NCBI GenBank assembly: GCA_038373885.1
Contig: JAWZYV010012265.1
Coordinates: 1 to 64,000, forward strand
Reading direction: 5' to 3'
From: Cheiracanthium punctorium
Lineage: Eukaryota > Arthropoda > Arachnida > Araneae > Cheiracanthiidae
DNA length: 64,000 nt
Each line of letters opens with the position of its first letter. Positions within the stretch are counted from its first letter, which is position 1. Below are positions 31,501 to 42,899 of this stretch, in pieces. The position numbers and the translations under genes were made by a program. Under the pieces are notes generated by a model. The model was given only the letters and a program-made list of their open reading frames with translations. It was not told the origin of the DNA and did no database searches.

Positions 31501-34500
31501 TATGAAAATAATTTTAAAGTAAAAATTTACGTTTTATAATTTCATTACGAAACTTGCGTCCCTGTAACAAATATCCGTACATTGTCAGAAACATATTTCT
31601 CTTAATGGCTGTGAGAATATGTACTTTCTTTTTAATTCAGGAATTGATTATTATTAATAATTTAAGACACTTCTTTTTTAATTAGAAAATATAATGACCT
31701 GATTTCAATATTATATTTTCAAAAAGTGTTTTTCCAGACAATCGCAAAAACTTTTTAAGAAAGTAGATTTTTTTATGTAATGTTGAATACATGATAAGGG
31801 CTGTCTTTATAAATTTTAATTTTACTAATATTTGAAAATCTGATAGATTTACATGTAGCGAATTCCCTCATTATCGTAGCTAATAAATGATGAAAAACCA
31901 AGGAAATTTTGCTTTGATATTGATTAAAAGGGTAATTTAAGTAAGTACGTATCAATATTTAAAGATTTCACTATAGATAGTTTTATGATTATGCTAAATA
32001 CTCATAGTAAATAATTTGAGTTATTGTTTTAGTATGGACCCATCATCTTATGATAAATGTCATAAGATGTTTCTTTTCATTTGCATTTTTAGTATATGTA
32101 TAGATAGATAGATAGATATTTTTCTTGCTGTGTGAGCATAAACAAGAAACAAAGTTGGGGGTGATCATACATTTACAATAGAAAACTGAATATAGAAAAG
32201 TTTCCATTTTTATGAGAATGCACGTTATGCAACTTTCAAGAGAAAGAGTCTAAAGCACAGAGGAATTGCTTACATATTTGGTTCAAGCGCAATTCTTTCA
32301 AAAGAAATTGCAAAACACTACAATTATACGCTTGAAAAATATTTCACATTTTCTTGAATGCTTCATATTTATTATATGTTTACTGTTCAGACGAATGCGT
32401 AACCAATAATGGCAGAGTCTGATTTTATTAATTTATTTATTTTCGCGTTTTGGCGGGTTTTGATTATTTTAGGAAATGTTCAAAATTTCTATATTTCATG
32501 AAACAAGTCTTATACATTAATACGGTTAACGCAAAAAGATTTTTTTTACTTCCAGCTACTGGAACGTAATCAAGACAGCCCAAAATGCTTGTATCATACA
32601 ATCATTGGTTTTAATTAACCAAGTATGACTTAATATTCCATCTCCATCAAACTTGAGAGCTGAAGATTAGGAGAGTAAGTAAACAGAATCATGCATTTTC
32701 TTAAAGTTAAACTTTTTAAGTAGGGTAAAGTGGAGTAAAATGAGTTGAAAAGAAGCATTTTTTTATTCACTGGCTATTTTCTGTTACTAATGGTAAGCAT
32801 GCAACTTTTTTTTGTGTTACTTTACGCAATGCATTCATCCCCTTCATACCTTAAAAGATTTTAAATAATTTATATTGGTTTTAAATGCAAAAGTATTAAA
32901 CTTTATTAAGAGCTAGTTTTCCCATAAAGACTGGATAAAATGGTCAATAGATTTTAAAAATGCCAAAAATATATAATACACTTTATCAAATTTTATTTAT
33001 TTTCTATCATGACTTACAGATTATTCAAATTTAAGTTAAATAGCTCTGTCTATAGTATTTTTAAGTTCTAAATAAACAATGTTATTTCGACATCTCATCG
33101 TTGTATAGTAAGGCTAAGGTAAAATATGTAAGCTTTTTTTAATTAAAAAAATAAATCGTTTGTTTTTAAACGATTTTTCTTTTTTAGCCAATATTCTCAG
33201 GCATTAGAGGGCAACATTTATTCTCATTAAAAGTTTATAAGGAGCACTTGGAAACATAATATTAACTACACTTAACTGCATACCTGTTTTACATCCCCAC
33301 AAAAAAAGAAAGGAAAAAGGAATATATTTTTGAAAATTTCTACACTCTTCTGATAATAAGCTGTCTAGACCTTTTCTAAATGATAATAATAACAGAACTT
33401 CTCAAACATTCAGAAACGTATCATTTTCTTGAAAGATTTTTGGAAACACGAGAACACGTGGATTGAATAAGCAGATAAAAACTAATATTTTGTTTAAAAA
33501 TGCATTTAACGTGCTTTATAATGAGTATAAATCTTACCAACCAATGTTTGAAAATAAAAAGAAATATAAAAACGGCTAAAAAGAAATATAATTTTAAAAA
33601 CAAAATAGTTACATATTTTTGATCCTATCGTATTTTATATATATAGAAACGGAATATTTATATTTTTGCATTTGTATATTAAATATACGAATTCATTATT
33701 AATTTGATAAACATAGTATAAAAATGTTAAGTGCTGTAAAAAATACAAATAAAAATTTACAAGTTTTATAAAATAATTCTTAAAAAATATTATTAATAAA
33801 AGAAAAGTACAATAAATATGTATTGATAAAATACAAAATATTTAAGGTATCACAATGTTTTATGTATTTTTAATGTAATGGGGAAGAGGGCCCAAAATGA
33901 TCACATTAAGGGAAAAACTTACATAAAATAACACAAATGTCAAATAAAACTTTATGCCTTTGCCACAATGTTTTACAATATATTTTGCATCATAAACACC
34001 TTTTTAATAATATTTTAAACCCAAATTGAGTAACGAAAACAATCAATCGTGAAAAAGAGTCCAAAGGATAATTTTACCTACACCCAAGGGCAAAATTATC
34101 CTTCATTTGAAAATAATTGTAACTTTTTTTTTGTTTCTTTTTTCAACAAAATAAACGGTGTAAAAGTAATTATGACAATACATATAAATAATAAAATAAA
34201 ATAAGTTTTACAATCATATAGTACGCATAATTTACTTTATGAAAATTTTAAAAAACAAAAAAATCGCAAACAATAAAATGGAATATTTCAAAATTATAAT
34301 TCAAACATTATGGCCCACGATAGAACGCAGAAATAAATTAAATAATGTAATGGTAGTCACGCCTTTTGAGAATTTCTGTAGGGCTGCCATGATAACTAGG
34401 ACCCAGTACTGGAGTTTCATCTATCGATGGATCTTTTTCCAGGCAGTATGGTTGCCTACTTTAGGTTATATTATTGAAACACGCCAAGATACATAACAAA

Positions 34501-34802
34501 CTAAGTAAATGTAATTCACATCTAAAAACATACACTATCCAGTAAACCAAGTCATATTTCTTTACATTAAGAACTGTATTTCTAAATAAATAGAAAAATT
34601 AGTACTTACCTTATAAAAGATATGATAAAAGACAGTATTTTAAAGAATTTTTCTGAGACACGCAATACATCGATCGCTTAAATATGGCCATTTCTTCTTC
34701 TTGACTTGGCGCAACTAGTTTATGTGCTACCTAGTAGATAGAGCTGCCACGTGTGTCTGGAAGAAAACACATGTTGATCGTTTTGCCTCCAAGGATCATT
34801 GG
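31501..34802. other. Long AT-rich non-coding stretch
   Basis: No gene recognised. It contains a short (GATA)n at about 32100-32117 and a small hairpin near 33150-33176 (AAATCGTTTG/AAACGATTT). The 85-codon open frame at 34239-34496 shows nothing recognisable. Confidence 0.5.

Positions 34803-34855
<53 letters not shown>
34803..34855. repeat. (TA)n(TG)n microsatellite
   Basis: About seven TA units pass directly into about 19 TG units with no interruption. Confidence 0.95.
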
Positions 34856-34858
<3 letters not shown>

Positions 34859-35333
34859 GTATAAAAAGGTAGTTTGAGTTTTACTAGTTTGGGTATTGTT
34901 CAAGCGGGTACTTTCACTGTAAGTTTTGCTTTTTTGTCTTACTTGCCACGCGCGCGCTGGAGCTATGTTTTATTTTTTTAGTTATATGCCAGATACCGGA
35001 TCCTTAAGTCTGTGTTCTTTTAAGTGTACACGTGTCCCCAGCCTTTGTAGCCCCGGATGCGGGTCATGTTGGTAAATGTGTGTGGTTCGATTAGAGATAA
35101 GAGAGAGGCGGAGTTATGTCTTCGCAAACCACGTGGTGTGGTGTGCGTAAATACACCCGCGCATCGAAAATCGAGAGACTTCTGCCACTAGAACTGCTTG
35201 ATTAATCCACGCGGATTTTCGTACCCGTCTCCCTCTCCTCTTCTCACTCTATATTATAGCTAAAAGATAATGTTTAATAAACCGTTTTACCTGCCTTAAC
35301 TCTGGAACTTTAGTGGAATATCTGACGTCTCAA
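34856..35333 (+). other. Possible solo LTR or other retroelement fragment
   Basis: This G/C-richer block lies between two microsatellites (34803-34855 and (TA)n at 35334-35361). It contains TATATTATAG near 35251, AATAAA at 35276-35281, and stretches beginning TGTTGGTAAATG at about 35068 and ending near TGACGTCTCA at 35331. Those features suit an LTR with promoter, poly(A) signal and TG...CA ends. I see no target duplication or internal retroviral-like gene, so this remains a suggestion. Confidence 0.3.
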
Positions 35334-35361
35334 ATATATATATATATATATATATATATAA
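35334..35361. repeat. (TA)n microsatellite
   Basis: Fourteen uninterrupted TA units. Confidence 0.95.
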
Positions 35362-35879
35362 TAACAAGTAAAACACAAAACATACTACAAATAAGACATA
35401 TCTCGCATAAAAATATAACAGCTATTAGCAAGAACTAGAAACCAGATTTTGAAGCCAAATAAAGTGCAAGAATTATTGTGATAATATAATGGAACGGAAA
35501 TTATAACCACTGTCACCATCGTCAGGGGCCACAAACAGTGGATTATAATTTACAGCAAACCAAATAGTAGGGTTTCGGTTGTGTGGCATATCAGAAGAGA
35601 TATTAACTCCACACATCTGGGCCCTACCCTACTATATAAAGGAAAGAAGAAATCAAAAATATAACAAAAATTAGAAATAGGAATTATAATTTTACATACC
35701 AGACCTTGAGCAGAGCACATGAAAATTTCATTTGAATAATTGATATGTGTTGCCAATGCTAAGAATTGTAAAAAGTGAAAAATGGTGTTGCCACTAAATA
35801 AAAGTGTAAAAGTGGAAAGAAGAAAGTATAGGAGTTGCCAAATACTAAAAGGTAATATTATTAAATTATATCCCCTATG

Positions 35880-36035
35880 TCCATTTCTATGCACCATTCG
35901 AATGAGTTCTGCCCAAGCATTTTCCATATGGTTAAGACCTAGACTATTAGGAGGATGATCTAATATAGAATATTCTGTTCTTCAAACCAGTTGTTCATAT
36001 CATTTGAGGCCCGGATACGTGCATTATCCAGCCTA
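35880..36035 (-). pseudogene. Tc1-like transposase, C-terminal catalytic fragment
   Basis: The minus strand gives LDNARIRASND (second catalytic Asp), WFEEQNI, DHPPNSLGLN and MENAWAELIRMVHRNGH, where the Glu of ME(N)AW corresponds to the third acidic residue of a Tc1 DD34E triad. There is a stop after NILY, and the usual SPDLNP is degenerate. It lies about 1.3 kb from the first-Asp fragment of the same type at 37340-37415, much farther than the 90-100 codons expected. A later insertion or rearrangement must separate them. Confidence 0.75.
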
Positions 36036-36039
36036 AAAA

Positions 36040-37100
36040 ATGAAACTGAAGGCTTCGTTTTTCCTTGCAAGTGGTAAAAGGTAATTTTTTAAGGTTAAGC
36101 ATTACTCGAATGAGCTCTGATGACCTTTTAAAAAGACTAGGGGCCAAAGCCCTTAGACTCGCTACGCTCGCATTTCGTATGAGGCACTCTGCCCCTAAAA
36201 AGACTTCGTAAAAAAGACATAATTTCAACAAACAAAACCCAAAGGTTGGATAAGATAGAATGTTACCGAGCTACACACTGCTTGGTTCCTGCATTTTGCT
36301 TGCAACATAAAAATTTAAACCTTGCACTATTTGTAATTATATGAAACCCATGGGACGTCTTGCGTATTAGCCAATTATGGAGAATTTTTATAATTTGGCG
36401 ACTTGCGTATATGTATAGTTAATAATTAGTTCTACGAAAACAGTAATTCATATGTTTTCTTTGATAAAAACTGCGGAACAGGTAGGATAGCTTGCCACCA
36501 ATGGCGACTTTTCGTTATTTGGCGATTTACACATGCTCAAAACCTATAAATACTGCTCATGTAAGGATCAGTGAAAACCGTTACCCATATTTTCATACAG
36601 ATAATCCTTTGCAGATTGGCGTACTTAGCACCACGAATTATACCATCTCGTCGCGCTGGCAAATATCCAAAGTGAACTATAACTGCTATAATGGCATAGT
36701 TAACGCAGCCAAATATTTCTACTGGTAGCAAATAATCCAGCTGGACCGAACAGTCTTTAAAATAATCTGCATTTTAATTATTTTTCATTTTCAAGATATT
36801 AGTTATTCTGTTTTGGAAAAACGAATAATCGCTCATTCTAAACTCCTGTTGTCTAAGCAAACTTACTATTTGAAAATTGTCGACTTTGTGTAATACATTT
36901 TGAGTTACTTATTTCATATACTTTTTATTATGGTGTAAAATGGTTGTAATTCTACTTCATGTTGGACAATTTCACGTGATTCTACATATTTGGAATTGCT
37001 TTGTTGCAAAGGAATGAATTATTTTATGCCAAATCTGGCAACCATTATGTTTTATTTTTTCAGTTTTTTATTAATATCTTTTAAAATAATTAGATTTTCG
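36040..37100. other. Unassigned sequence separating two transposase halves
   Basis: No motif of the flanking Tc1-like transposase is visible here. A patch at 36140-36200 (TAGGGGCC...GGCCCCTA-like ends about 60 bp apart, with CGCTACGCTCGC inside) could be a tiny inverted-repeat insertion. I found no TIR pair bounding the whole interval. Confidence 0.4.
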
Positions 37101-37229
37101 AAATTTATGTCACCTTATCGGGTTCCTCGGAATTTTCCGCATTCGGGGACATGTTTCTCGAAATTCAAATCCCCACGGTTTAGGAGAAGATAGCCCAACA
37201 AGCTCTGACAGCGCCGACAGCGGCCCTTA

Positions 37230-37783
37230 CTTTTCTTTAGAATAGAGAGATTCAGTAATTTCACTTCTTCCATTATAAGCAATTGCTGGCCAAACCGTCC
37301 AAACTCCTCTACCAAAATTTCTACTGAAGATAGACTATGACTCTTTCCTTAGATCCCTCCAATAGTTCTTTAAACCATTGGGACCATCTAAATTAAATCT
37401 GCTCTCGTCAGACGATTTTGCGTTCTTTCATTTCTGACCCATTCCCATATCTTTATCATAATATTGCAAACGCAGTTGCTTGTGACGATATGGCAACTTT
37501 GGAGCAGCTTTCATCTTAAACCATCTGAAGTGCTGTGAAGAGCTTAAATCAGTACAAATCTGCTTTACACTATAGACATTTTGCGATGCACTTTGAAGAA
37601 TCCTTCTTCTCTATCACTTTCAGTCAAGTGTGGATTGCCCTTTTTATTAAAGTTTTTGCTATAATTCACAGGATCTCCCTTATAATTATATATTATAACA
37701 ACTGATCTTTTAAGTAATTTACTAATTTCAGGAACAGATTTACCATATTTAAAGATTTTGCCTCTTTCAATCTCAGACAACAT
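37230..37783 (-). pseudogene. Tc1-like transposase, N-terminal HTH and first catalytic region
   Basis: From about 37783 downward the frame reads LSEIERGKIFKYGKSVPEIS, KLLKRSVVIIYNY and DPVNYSKNFNKKGNPHLTES, a Tc1-type helix-turn-helix. A KMKAAPKLPYRHKQLRLQYY segment follows, then SSDESRFNLDGPNGLKNYWR (first catalytic Asp), then a degraded stretch up to about 37230. Several frameshifts and stops interrupt it. Together with 35880-36035 it is one dead transposase on the minus strand. It differs in motif detail from the Tc1 family at 25489 (NLDGPNG after the first Asp), so it is a separate family. Confidence 0.8.
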
Positions 37784-38275
37784 TGTTTACCAACGTGACA
37801 AACGAGACTTATACTGCTTTCTTTCGACTGATTAACATTTTGTACAACTTTTGTGCACAATACACAGAGGCTTCATCCTTTGGTCAAACACGTATTTAAT
37901 ATAACTAATGAGCAAGAACAACTACAATTTCATAAACCAATTTTCCTGTTATTCACATAGAAAAAAAAAATTCTTGTTTATGTGAAAATTTCTTGGAGAA
38001 ATCTTTTTTTTAGTAAGAAAATATGCAGCATATGAAACTTTAACCCATATGAATGTACACTTCAATAATTTTTCTAAAAATACTGTCATTTCATAAATTA
38101 ATTTCTACCACTGTATAATAAGAAGAGTCGTAATTGCCCACGATTGTCTTAGGTTCAAGTTCATGGCGGACTGACAGTCGACACTGTTTATAGCTGAAGA
38201 CTGTTTATAGCTAATAAAATGTTGTCCCATCGCGCGGCTGTAAAAAAATATCCAACAATGTACAAAAATGAGTGG

Positions 38276-38791
38276 TTAACCCTTTGAGGCGCAACCCTTT
38301 CCCATTGCTCTAAAAAGGGCAGCCGTTGTCATCACTCGACTTAACTACCAGCAAGATGGCGGACGATCGAAACGTTCATCGCGTGCCACAGATCTAGAGA
38401 CCCTTTTTTGAGGCAGCTGGCTGTGCCCGGCACAGCCAGCTGCCTCAAAAAAAGGGTCTCTAGATCTGTGGCACGCGATGAACGTTTCGATCGTCCGCCA
38501 TCTTGCTGGTAGTTAAGTCGAGTGATGACAACGGCTGCCCTTTTTTCAGCATTGGGCAATCTATCCAGCTGTTCTCTCGTTCTTCCTTTCAACAGATGTC
38601 AGTGCTGCTAAAAATAATCGTGACCATTTTTTTTACGGGAAATGGCGTGCTAAAAAGTAAAGGATTCTCGTGGAGCCAGGTCACCCGCAACTATTTTTAT
38701 AGAAATCAAATCTATTCTTCGTGACTGGCAACAGCCAAAACGTCAGAGTTTGGTGTTCCCAAAGCGGGAACACTGCGCGTTAAAAGGTTAA
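38276..38791. mobile_element. piggyBac-like non-autonomous element, TTAA-flanked
   Basis: TTAA at 38276-38279 precedes CCCTTTGAGGCGCA. Inward from TTAA at 38788-38791, the other end reads CCTTTTAACGCGCA. The 508-bp body starts with a 256-bp palindrome (38301-38556); the rest is single-copy. Open frames across the palindrome are mirror images of each other, not genes. The family differs from the TTAA element at 14199 in its terminal sequence. Confidence 0.7.
38301..38556. repeat. 256-bp near-perfect palindrome, one-base centre
   Basis: Each arm is about 128 bp. The centre is CTGTGCC-C-GGCACAG at 38421-38435, with the axis at 38428. Arms agree base for base except for about three small differences near the outer ends and in the A/T run. 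There is effectively no loop. Confidence 0.95.
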
Positions 38792-39320
38792 GTCACTCGA
38801 AGTGGTAGACGGAAAGTGCTTTGTTCAAAACCATGTCGCGTCCGCCGACCTAAGCGTTCGGAATTTTTCCGAGGTTTTCTCCGAAACTATCATAAATACG
38901 AGTTAGGACCCCTTAGAAAGACCCCCACTGAGGGCACTCTCTTTTGTGTTGTCCTTCTGGAGTGGATTTATAAGAGGATTTCGGACCAAGCACACAAATC
39001 CGAAATACATGTTACAAATAGACAAAACGAGCTATTAATGCCCAGTCTCCAATACGGGTTAAGCAGTCCAGTACATTGCATCCCAGTATATTACATCCTC
39101 TGGCCGTGCCTGTCGGGTCAGTCAAGGTGTTAACCCCTATGTTCATGGATAGTTAACATGAACTTTCATACATTCAACTAAAATAAATTATCTGAAATCA
39201 ATTTCCGACACAAATATCTTTATTTCACATATTATACTACTTTGCATAGCGATTTATTTTTTAAAATTTGTATAGACGAAACAATATCATTAAAGCATTT
39301 TATTGAACAATCGTTTATTC

Positions 39321-39549
39321 AGTGTTCGCAAGAGAAATCAACAGATATCAAGTGTTTGCAAGAGAAATTTTTGGTAACTTTTGAAAGAACTAAAGATGCA
39401 GTGTGTGCTCCATCCTTAAAAGAAAAAAAACTTTCTTTAGGAGAGGGCAATTTTAGGTAACTTCTGAAAGAACTAAAAATGGTTTGTGTGCTTCTTAAAA
39501 GGTGCCATTCTTAAAAGAAAAACAATCCTTTCTTTAGGAGAGGGCAATA
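39321..39549. repeat. Nested short tandem duplications
   Basis: A unit starting GGTAACTT(T/C)TGAAAGAACT at 39373 and 39456 ends both times in TTTCTTTAGGAGAGGGCAAT; the second copy has about 11 extra bases. Just upstream GT(G/T)T(C/T)GCAAGAGAAAT is also repeated. An open frame at 39242-39460 includes the first copy but matches no known family. Confidence 0.75.
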
Positions 39550-39984
39550 ACACGGCATCCTGCTTCACTATTCTTGCCATTCAAGTTCTGCCATGTAATA
39601 ATAGTCATTTAGAGCTTGTATGCATTAAACTACTGTTTATGTAAGGGACTCCAAAACTAACGAGATGTAAAAACTGGATGTAGTTGAACTTTATATATAG
39701 CATATGATTATAAGCCAACTAAAGTTTTGCTATACTCATTTCTAAAATAATGTGGCTGTTTTTTTAACTTTCCATATACGACATGTTTTATTCAACATTA
39801 AAATAATGAACTCAGTAGTCAGTTGCAAGCATACATATTTAATATTTCTTCACCAGCATACATGCACCCACCGAGTAAAATAAATAAGGAAACATCATTA
39901 TATCATTTTAGAGATTTTAATATTTTCTCTTTTCGTGAAAACTATGTTAATGAAGGTTTAAGTCAAAATATATATTTATTTTTC

Positions 39985-40196
39985 AAAGGGTGGACTCTTG
40001 CCCATTAGGCATTGTCTACTAGTACAGCTGCCCGAACTTACTATGGCCTCTTTATCATGGGGCGCCGAGCGGGCGACCTGGGTTACCTCCCATTAAGGGA
40101 CGGGCAAGTTAACATCCATGCCCAAGCCGGGATTCGAAACCGGACTCAACGCGTCATAGAATAGTTCTTAAGCCACTACACTACCTGAGCGGCTAT
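39985..40196 (-). mobile_element. tRNA-derived SINE, copy 1
   Basis: The minus strand starts GCCGCTCAGGTAGTGTAGTG, then GCTTAAGAAC, containing a polymerase III A box. The B box is GGTTTCGAATCCC about 35 bp downstream. The tRNA-like head is followed by a body with TGGGCATGG and ACTTGCCCGTCCC, ending near GGGCAAGAGTCCACC. It is homologous in order and content to 48945-49153. Target duplication not identified. Confidence 0.8.
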
Positions 40197-40651
40197 GTCA
40201 GAATATGGTACTGAATATCTTGCTCAAGTAATTGCTGAATAAATTTTAATTTAAAATCAGGGATTATTAAGTTTATACTCGTATATTTTCTTTTTCATTG
40301 ATGTTTACATTCTTTGTTGTAAAGTACTATGAGAATAGATAAGTAGGTTAAAAGTTTTTGGCTTTTATATATTTTGCTTGTTTCATAGAATTCTACTCCA
40401 ATAATTTAGTAAACACGCAACTTATGTAAAAATTGAACTGCAGACGTAATCATGTAAAATGATGTGAACGCTGGAATGATATGAAAGCTGCATAAATACT
40501 TATTTACTTGTAGATTCGAATACATTGAAACACGCGATTGGCAGTATCTATTTCCTTTAAATCAATTTATGCTACTTTACTAAATTTCCTTATTTATTTA
40601 GCTGGTTGAAGTTTTGAGAAAAAGGAAAAATATCGAAAGGATACAAATTTT

Positions 40652-41200
40652 TTTTTTTCTTTAGCACTAGGGTGCTGTTTTGCTCAATCCCAGATTTTTG
40701 TCTACGCATTTTTGTCTATGCGATCTTCTCGAGAGGTTTTGTGGATATGAACTTTTCAAATGTGTTTGCCAGATGACGTGGAGGAGGGGAGGGCGTTAAT
40801 AAAATGTTGAAAGTCGCATAAAGTTTGCAATTTTTGATAATGGATTGCTAAACTTGGTGCCAAAATGCGACAATTTTTGATAAAAGGGGAGCATGTTTTG
40901 AAAATGCCTGGCGAAGATTGTAAAATAGTTTTAGTAGGCAATTTTAATATAGATTTCAATTCCGAAGAAGTGTTTTATGGAACAGAAAAAACAAATACGG
41001 TACACTCATAGATTATGATACACTTTCCAAATGGTATTTATAAAGGTGAAGTTTAGTTTGACTATGCCTGGCGAAAACTGTTTAACAGTTTTGGTTGGGA
41101 ATTTAGTATTGATATGCGAAAGGTGTCTGCAAGCTATAAAACGCAGCGGGATCTCAAATAGGCAATACTGTTTCGCAGGGCTCTTTATCTTTTTGTAGTG
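40652..41200 (+). pseudogene. Endonuclease (EEP) fragment with internal duplication
   Basis: After the shared T-run and hairpin block, sequence decays until EDCKIVLVGNFNIDFNSEE at about 40910-40970, the catalytic GDFN motif with Asp changed to Asn. A second, more diverged copy of the same segment follows: ATGCCTGGCGAA occurs at 40904 and 41064, a 160-base spacing. The change of the key Asp and the lack of any long frame show it is dead. Same family as 15809-16349 and 50860-51075. Confidence 0.65.
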
Positions 41201-41774
41201 GCTCATAATTCGTAATTATATTTACTTATTTATTTTGTTTTTTATTTAATTTATTTATTTATTAGGGGGAGTTTAGTAACACAAATTGTATATTTTGAAA
41301 ATCCTCTTTAGAAAAAAGGCCATTTTTGGGAGGGTCTATTTCATGCGGGAAATATTCAACTATACTTCCTCGACCAATCTACCTTTTTGTTAGATTATTA
41401 TTCACTTAAATCATGAGTAGTGCGGAAGTGTCTCATACTTTTGAAAGTTAAAAAAAATCTGATGTGGACACCATATCACTTCCTTATACGTCCATCAAAT
41501 CATAAATATTTCCGATGCACTCCATCTAAACTTATTTTGTTTGAAAGAGATAAACTACTGCTATAATACTAAGGTTAGTGATTTCTAGCAAAATATTTCT
41601 GATATCGCCAAGCTGGGTTCAGTTTGTAAGATTTGTGTTTGACACTTAATTGAACGATATTTCGCCAAAAGCCGGCAAGCTTGAGATAGTTAGCGAGATT
41701 TTGGTCATAGCCGAAATAGTGATTCATTACAAACTTTTAATGCATTGAAGGAACCCATACACCTTAATATAAAG

Positions 41775-42895
41775 TCTCTTGGGTGACCCTGTAAATAAAT
41801 TCAGTCGATTGCAATCAAAAACGAGATGCAGTGTTAGATGTTACAATAGTACTAAATACAAAATTTCAACATTCTACTGTTAAAAATGGTCAGAGTTACG
41901 CGAAATACGTAATTATTTTTGACGTTAAATTTGGCGACATTTTGACAAAACTCGCTAATTTCCATAGCAAATACCGAGATTTTGCGCATGGACCAAACAA
42001 TGACTGACATAATACATTGCAGACATAGTATATTGAAGATTTCCATAGACATTAATGTATTTAAATTCTTTTGGTTGGTCCTGTAAATAGACTCTCCAGT
42101 AGATTGGAACTATAAAAATCGAGTACACTACTAGATGTTACAACAATCTTATAAACTTTGAACAATCTACTACTAATGTTTTTTGAAATATGCGAATTAA
42201 ATACGTATATAAGTGCTCCAAAAGTCGCTAAGCTTGGCGACTTTTGGAGCGATTTTTGTGGGAGGCAAGCTACCGTCAAATGACCATTGTCTAACTATAT
42301 GGCAAGATTGTATTATGCTTGAAACGGATGAATGTTTCTAAAACTGCAATTGACCGTAATGTGTTGGAATTTTTTTTAGTGTTCCTATAGAAGAACTACA
42401 GATATGAAGACACTAGTTTCGAGAGATTCATTTTGTAATCCTTAACAACATATATCACCTTTGATTCGTTTGAAATAATATCTCTAAAATAATCTTTAAT
42501 GAATTTCTGCCCATAGAGCGTATGTAAGGAAAATCTTTGGGTGGCTCTGGAAATAAACTATCCAGTCGATTGGAACCGAAAAGGGAAGTGCACAACTAGA
42601 TGTTACAACAATCCTAAATATAAAATTTCTACATTCTACGACGAACAGTTTTTGGGATACGCCAGTTGCATACATACGTAATGTACAGACGTCATTTAAA
42701 AACTGGTCAATTTGAATTGTACATGCATTTATATGAACACACATACATGCGTACGAAGAGATAGCTCGAAAAAACTCTAAATTTAGATGTAATCAAAATC
42801 GTTTTTTTCGTTAGAATCTGGATACCGAAATATTTCGCGATCACATTACGTCTTTTTCCTTCGTACAAGGAAGTAATAAGTTTTGAATAGCGCCA
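41775..42895. repeat. Three diverged direct repeats
   Basis: Units begin near 41790, 42080 and 42540. Each has CCTGTAAATA or CTGGAAATA(A/G)AC, an AGT(C/A)GATTG block, then (A)GATGTTACAA(T/C), and about 40 bp later ATTCTAC or TCTACT. The last unit ends in CCTTCGTACAAGGAAGTAAT near 42880, which forms a small hairpin. It resembles the 3' tail region of a retroelement, but there is no attached coding sequence. Confidence 0.65.
42215..42250. repeat. 14-bp perfect hairpin
   Basis: GCTCCAAAAGTCGC (42215-42228) pairs exactly with GCGACTTTTGGAGC (42237-42250) around an 8-base loop containing AAGCTT. Confidence 0.9.
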
Positions 42896-42899
42896 TTTA

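Noticed and set aside
35550..35927. 125-codon minus-strand open frame as a membrane protein
   Set aside because: Only its first 20 residues are meaningful (Tc1 transposase MENAW motif); the rest is hydrophobic read-through of AT-rich DNA.
36140..36200. Small TAGGGGC/GCCCCTA insertion as a mobile element
   Set aside because: Inverted arms are only 7 bp and no target duplication is visible.
38341..38724. Two opposing open frames of 83 and 73 codons
   Set aside because: They are mirror translations of the two arms of the palindrome.
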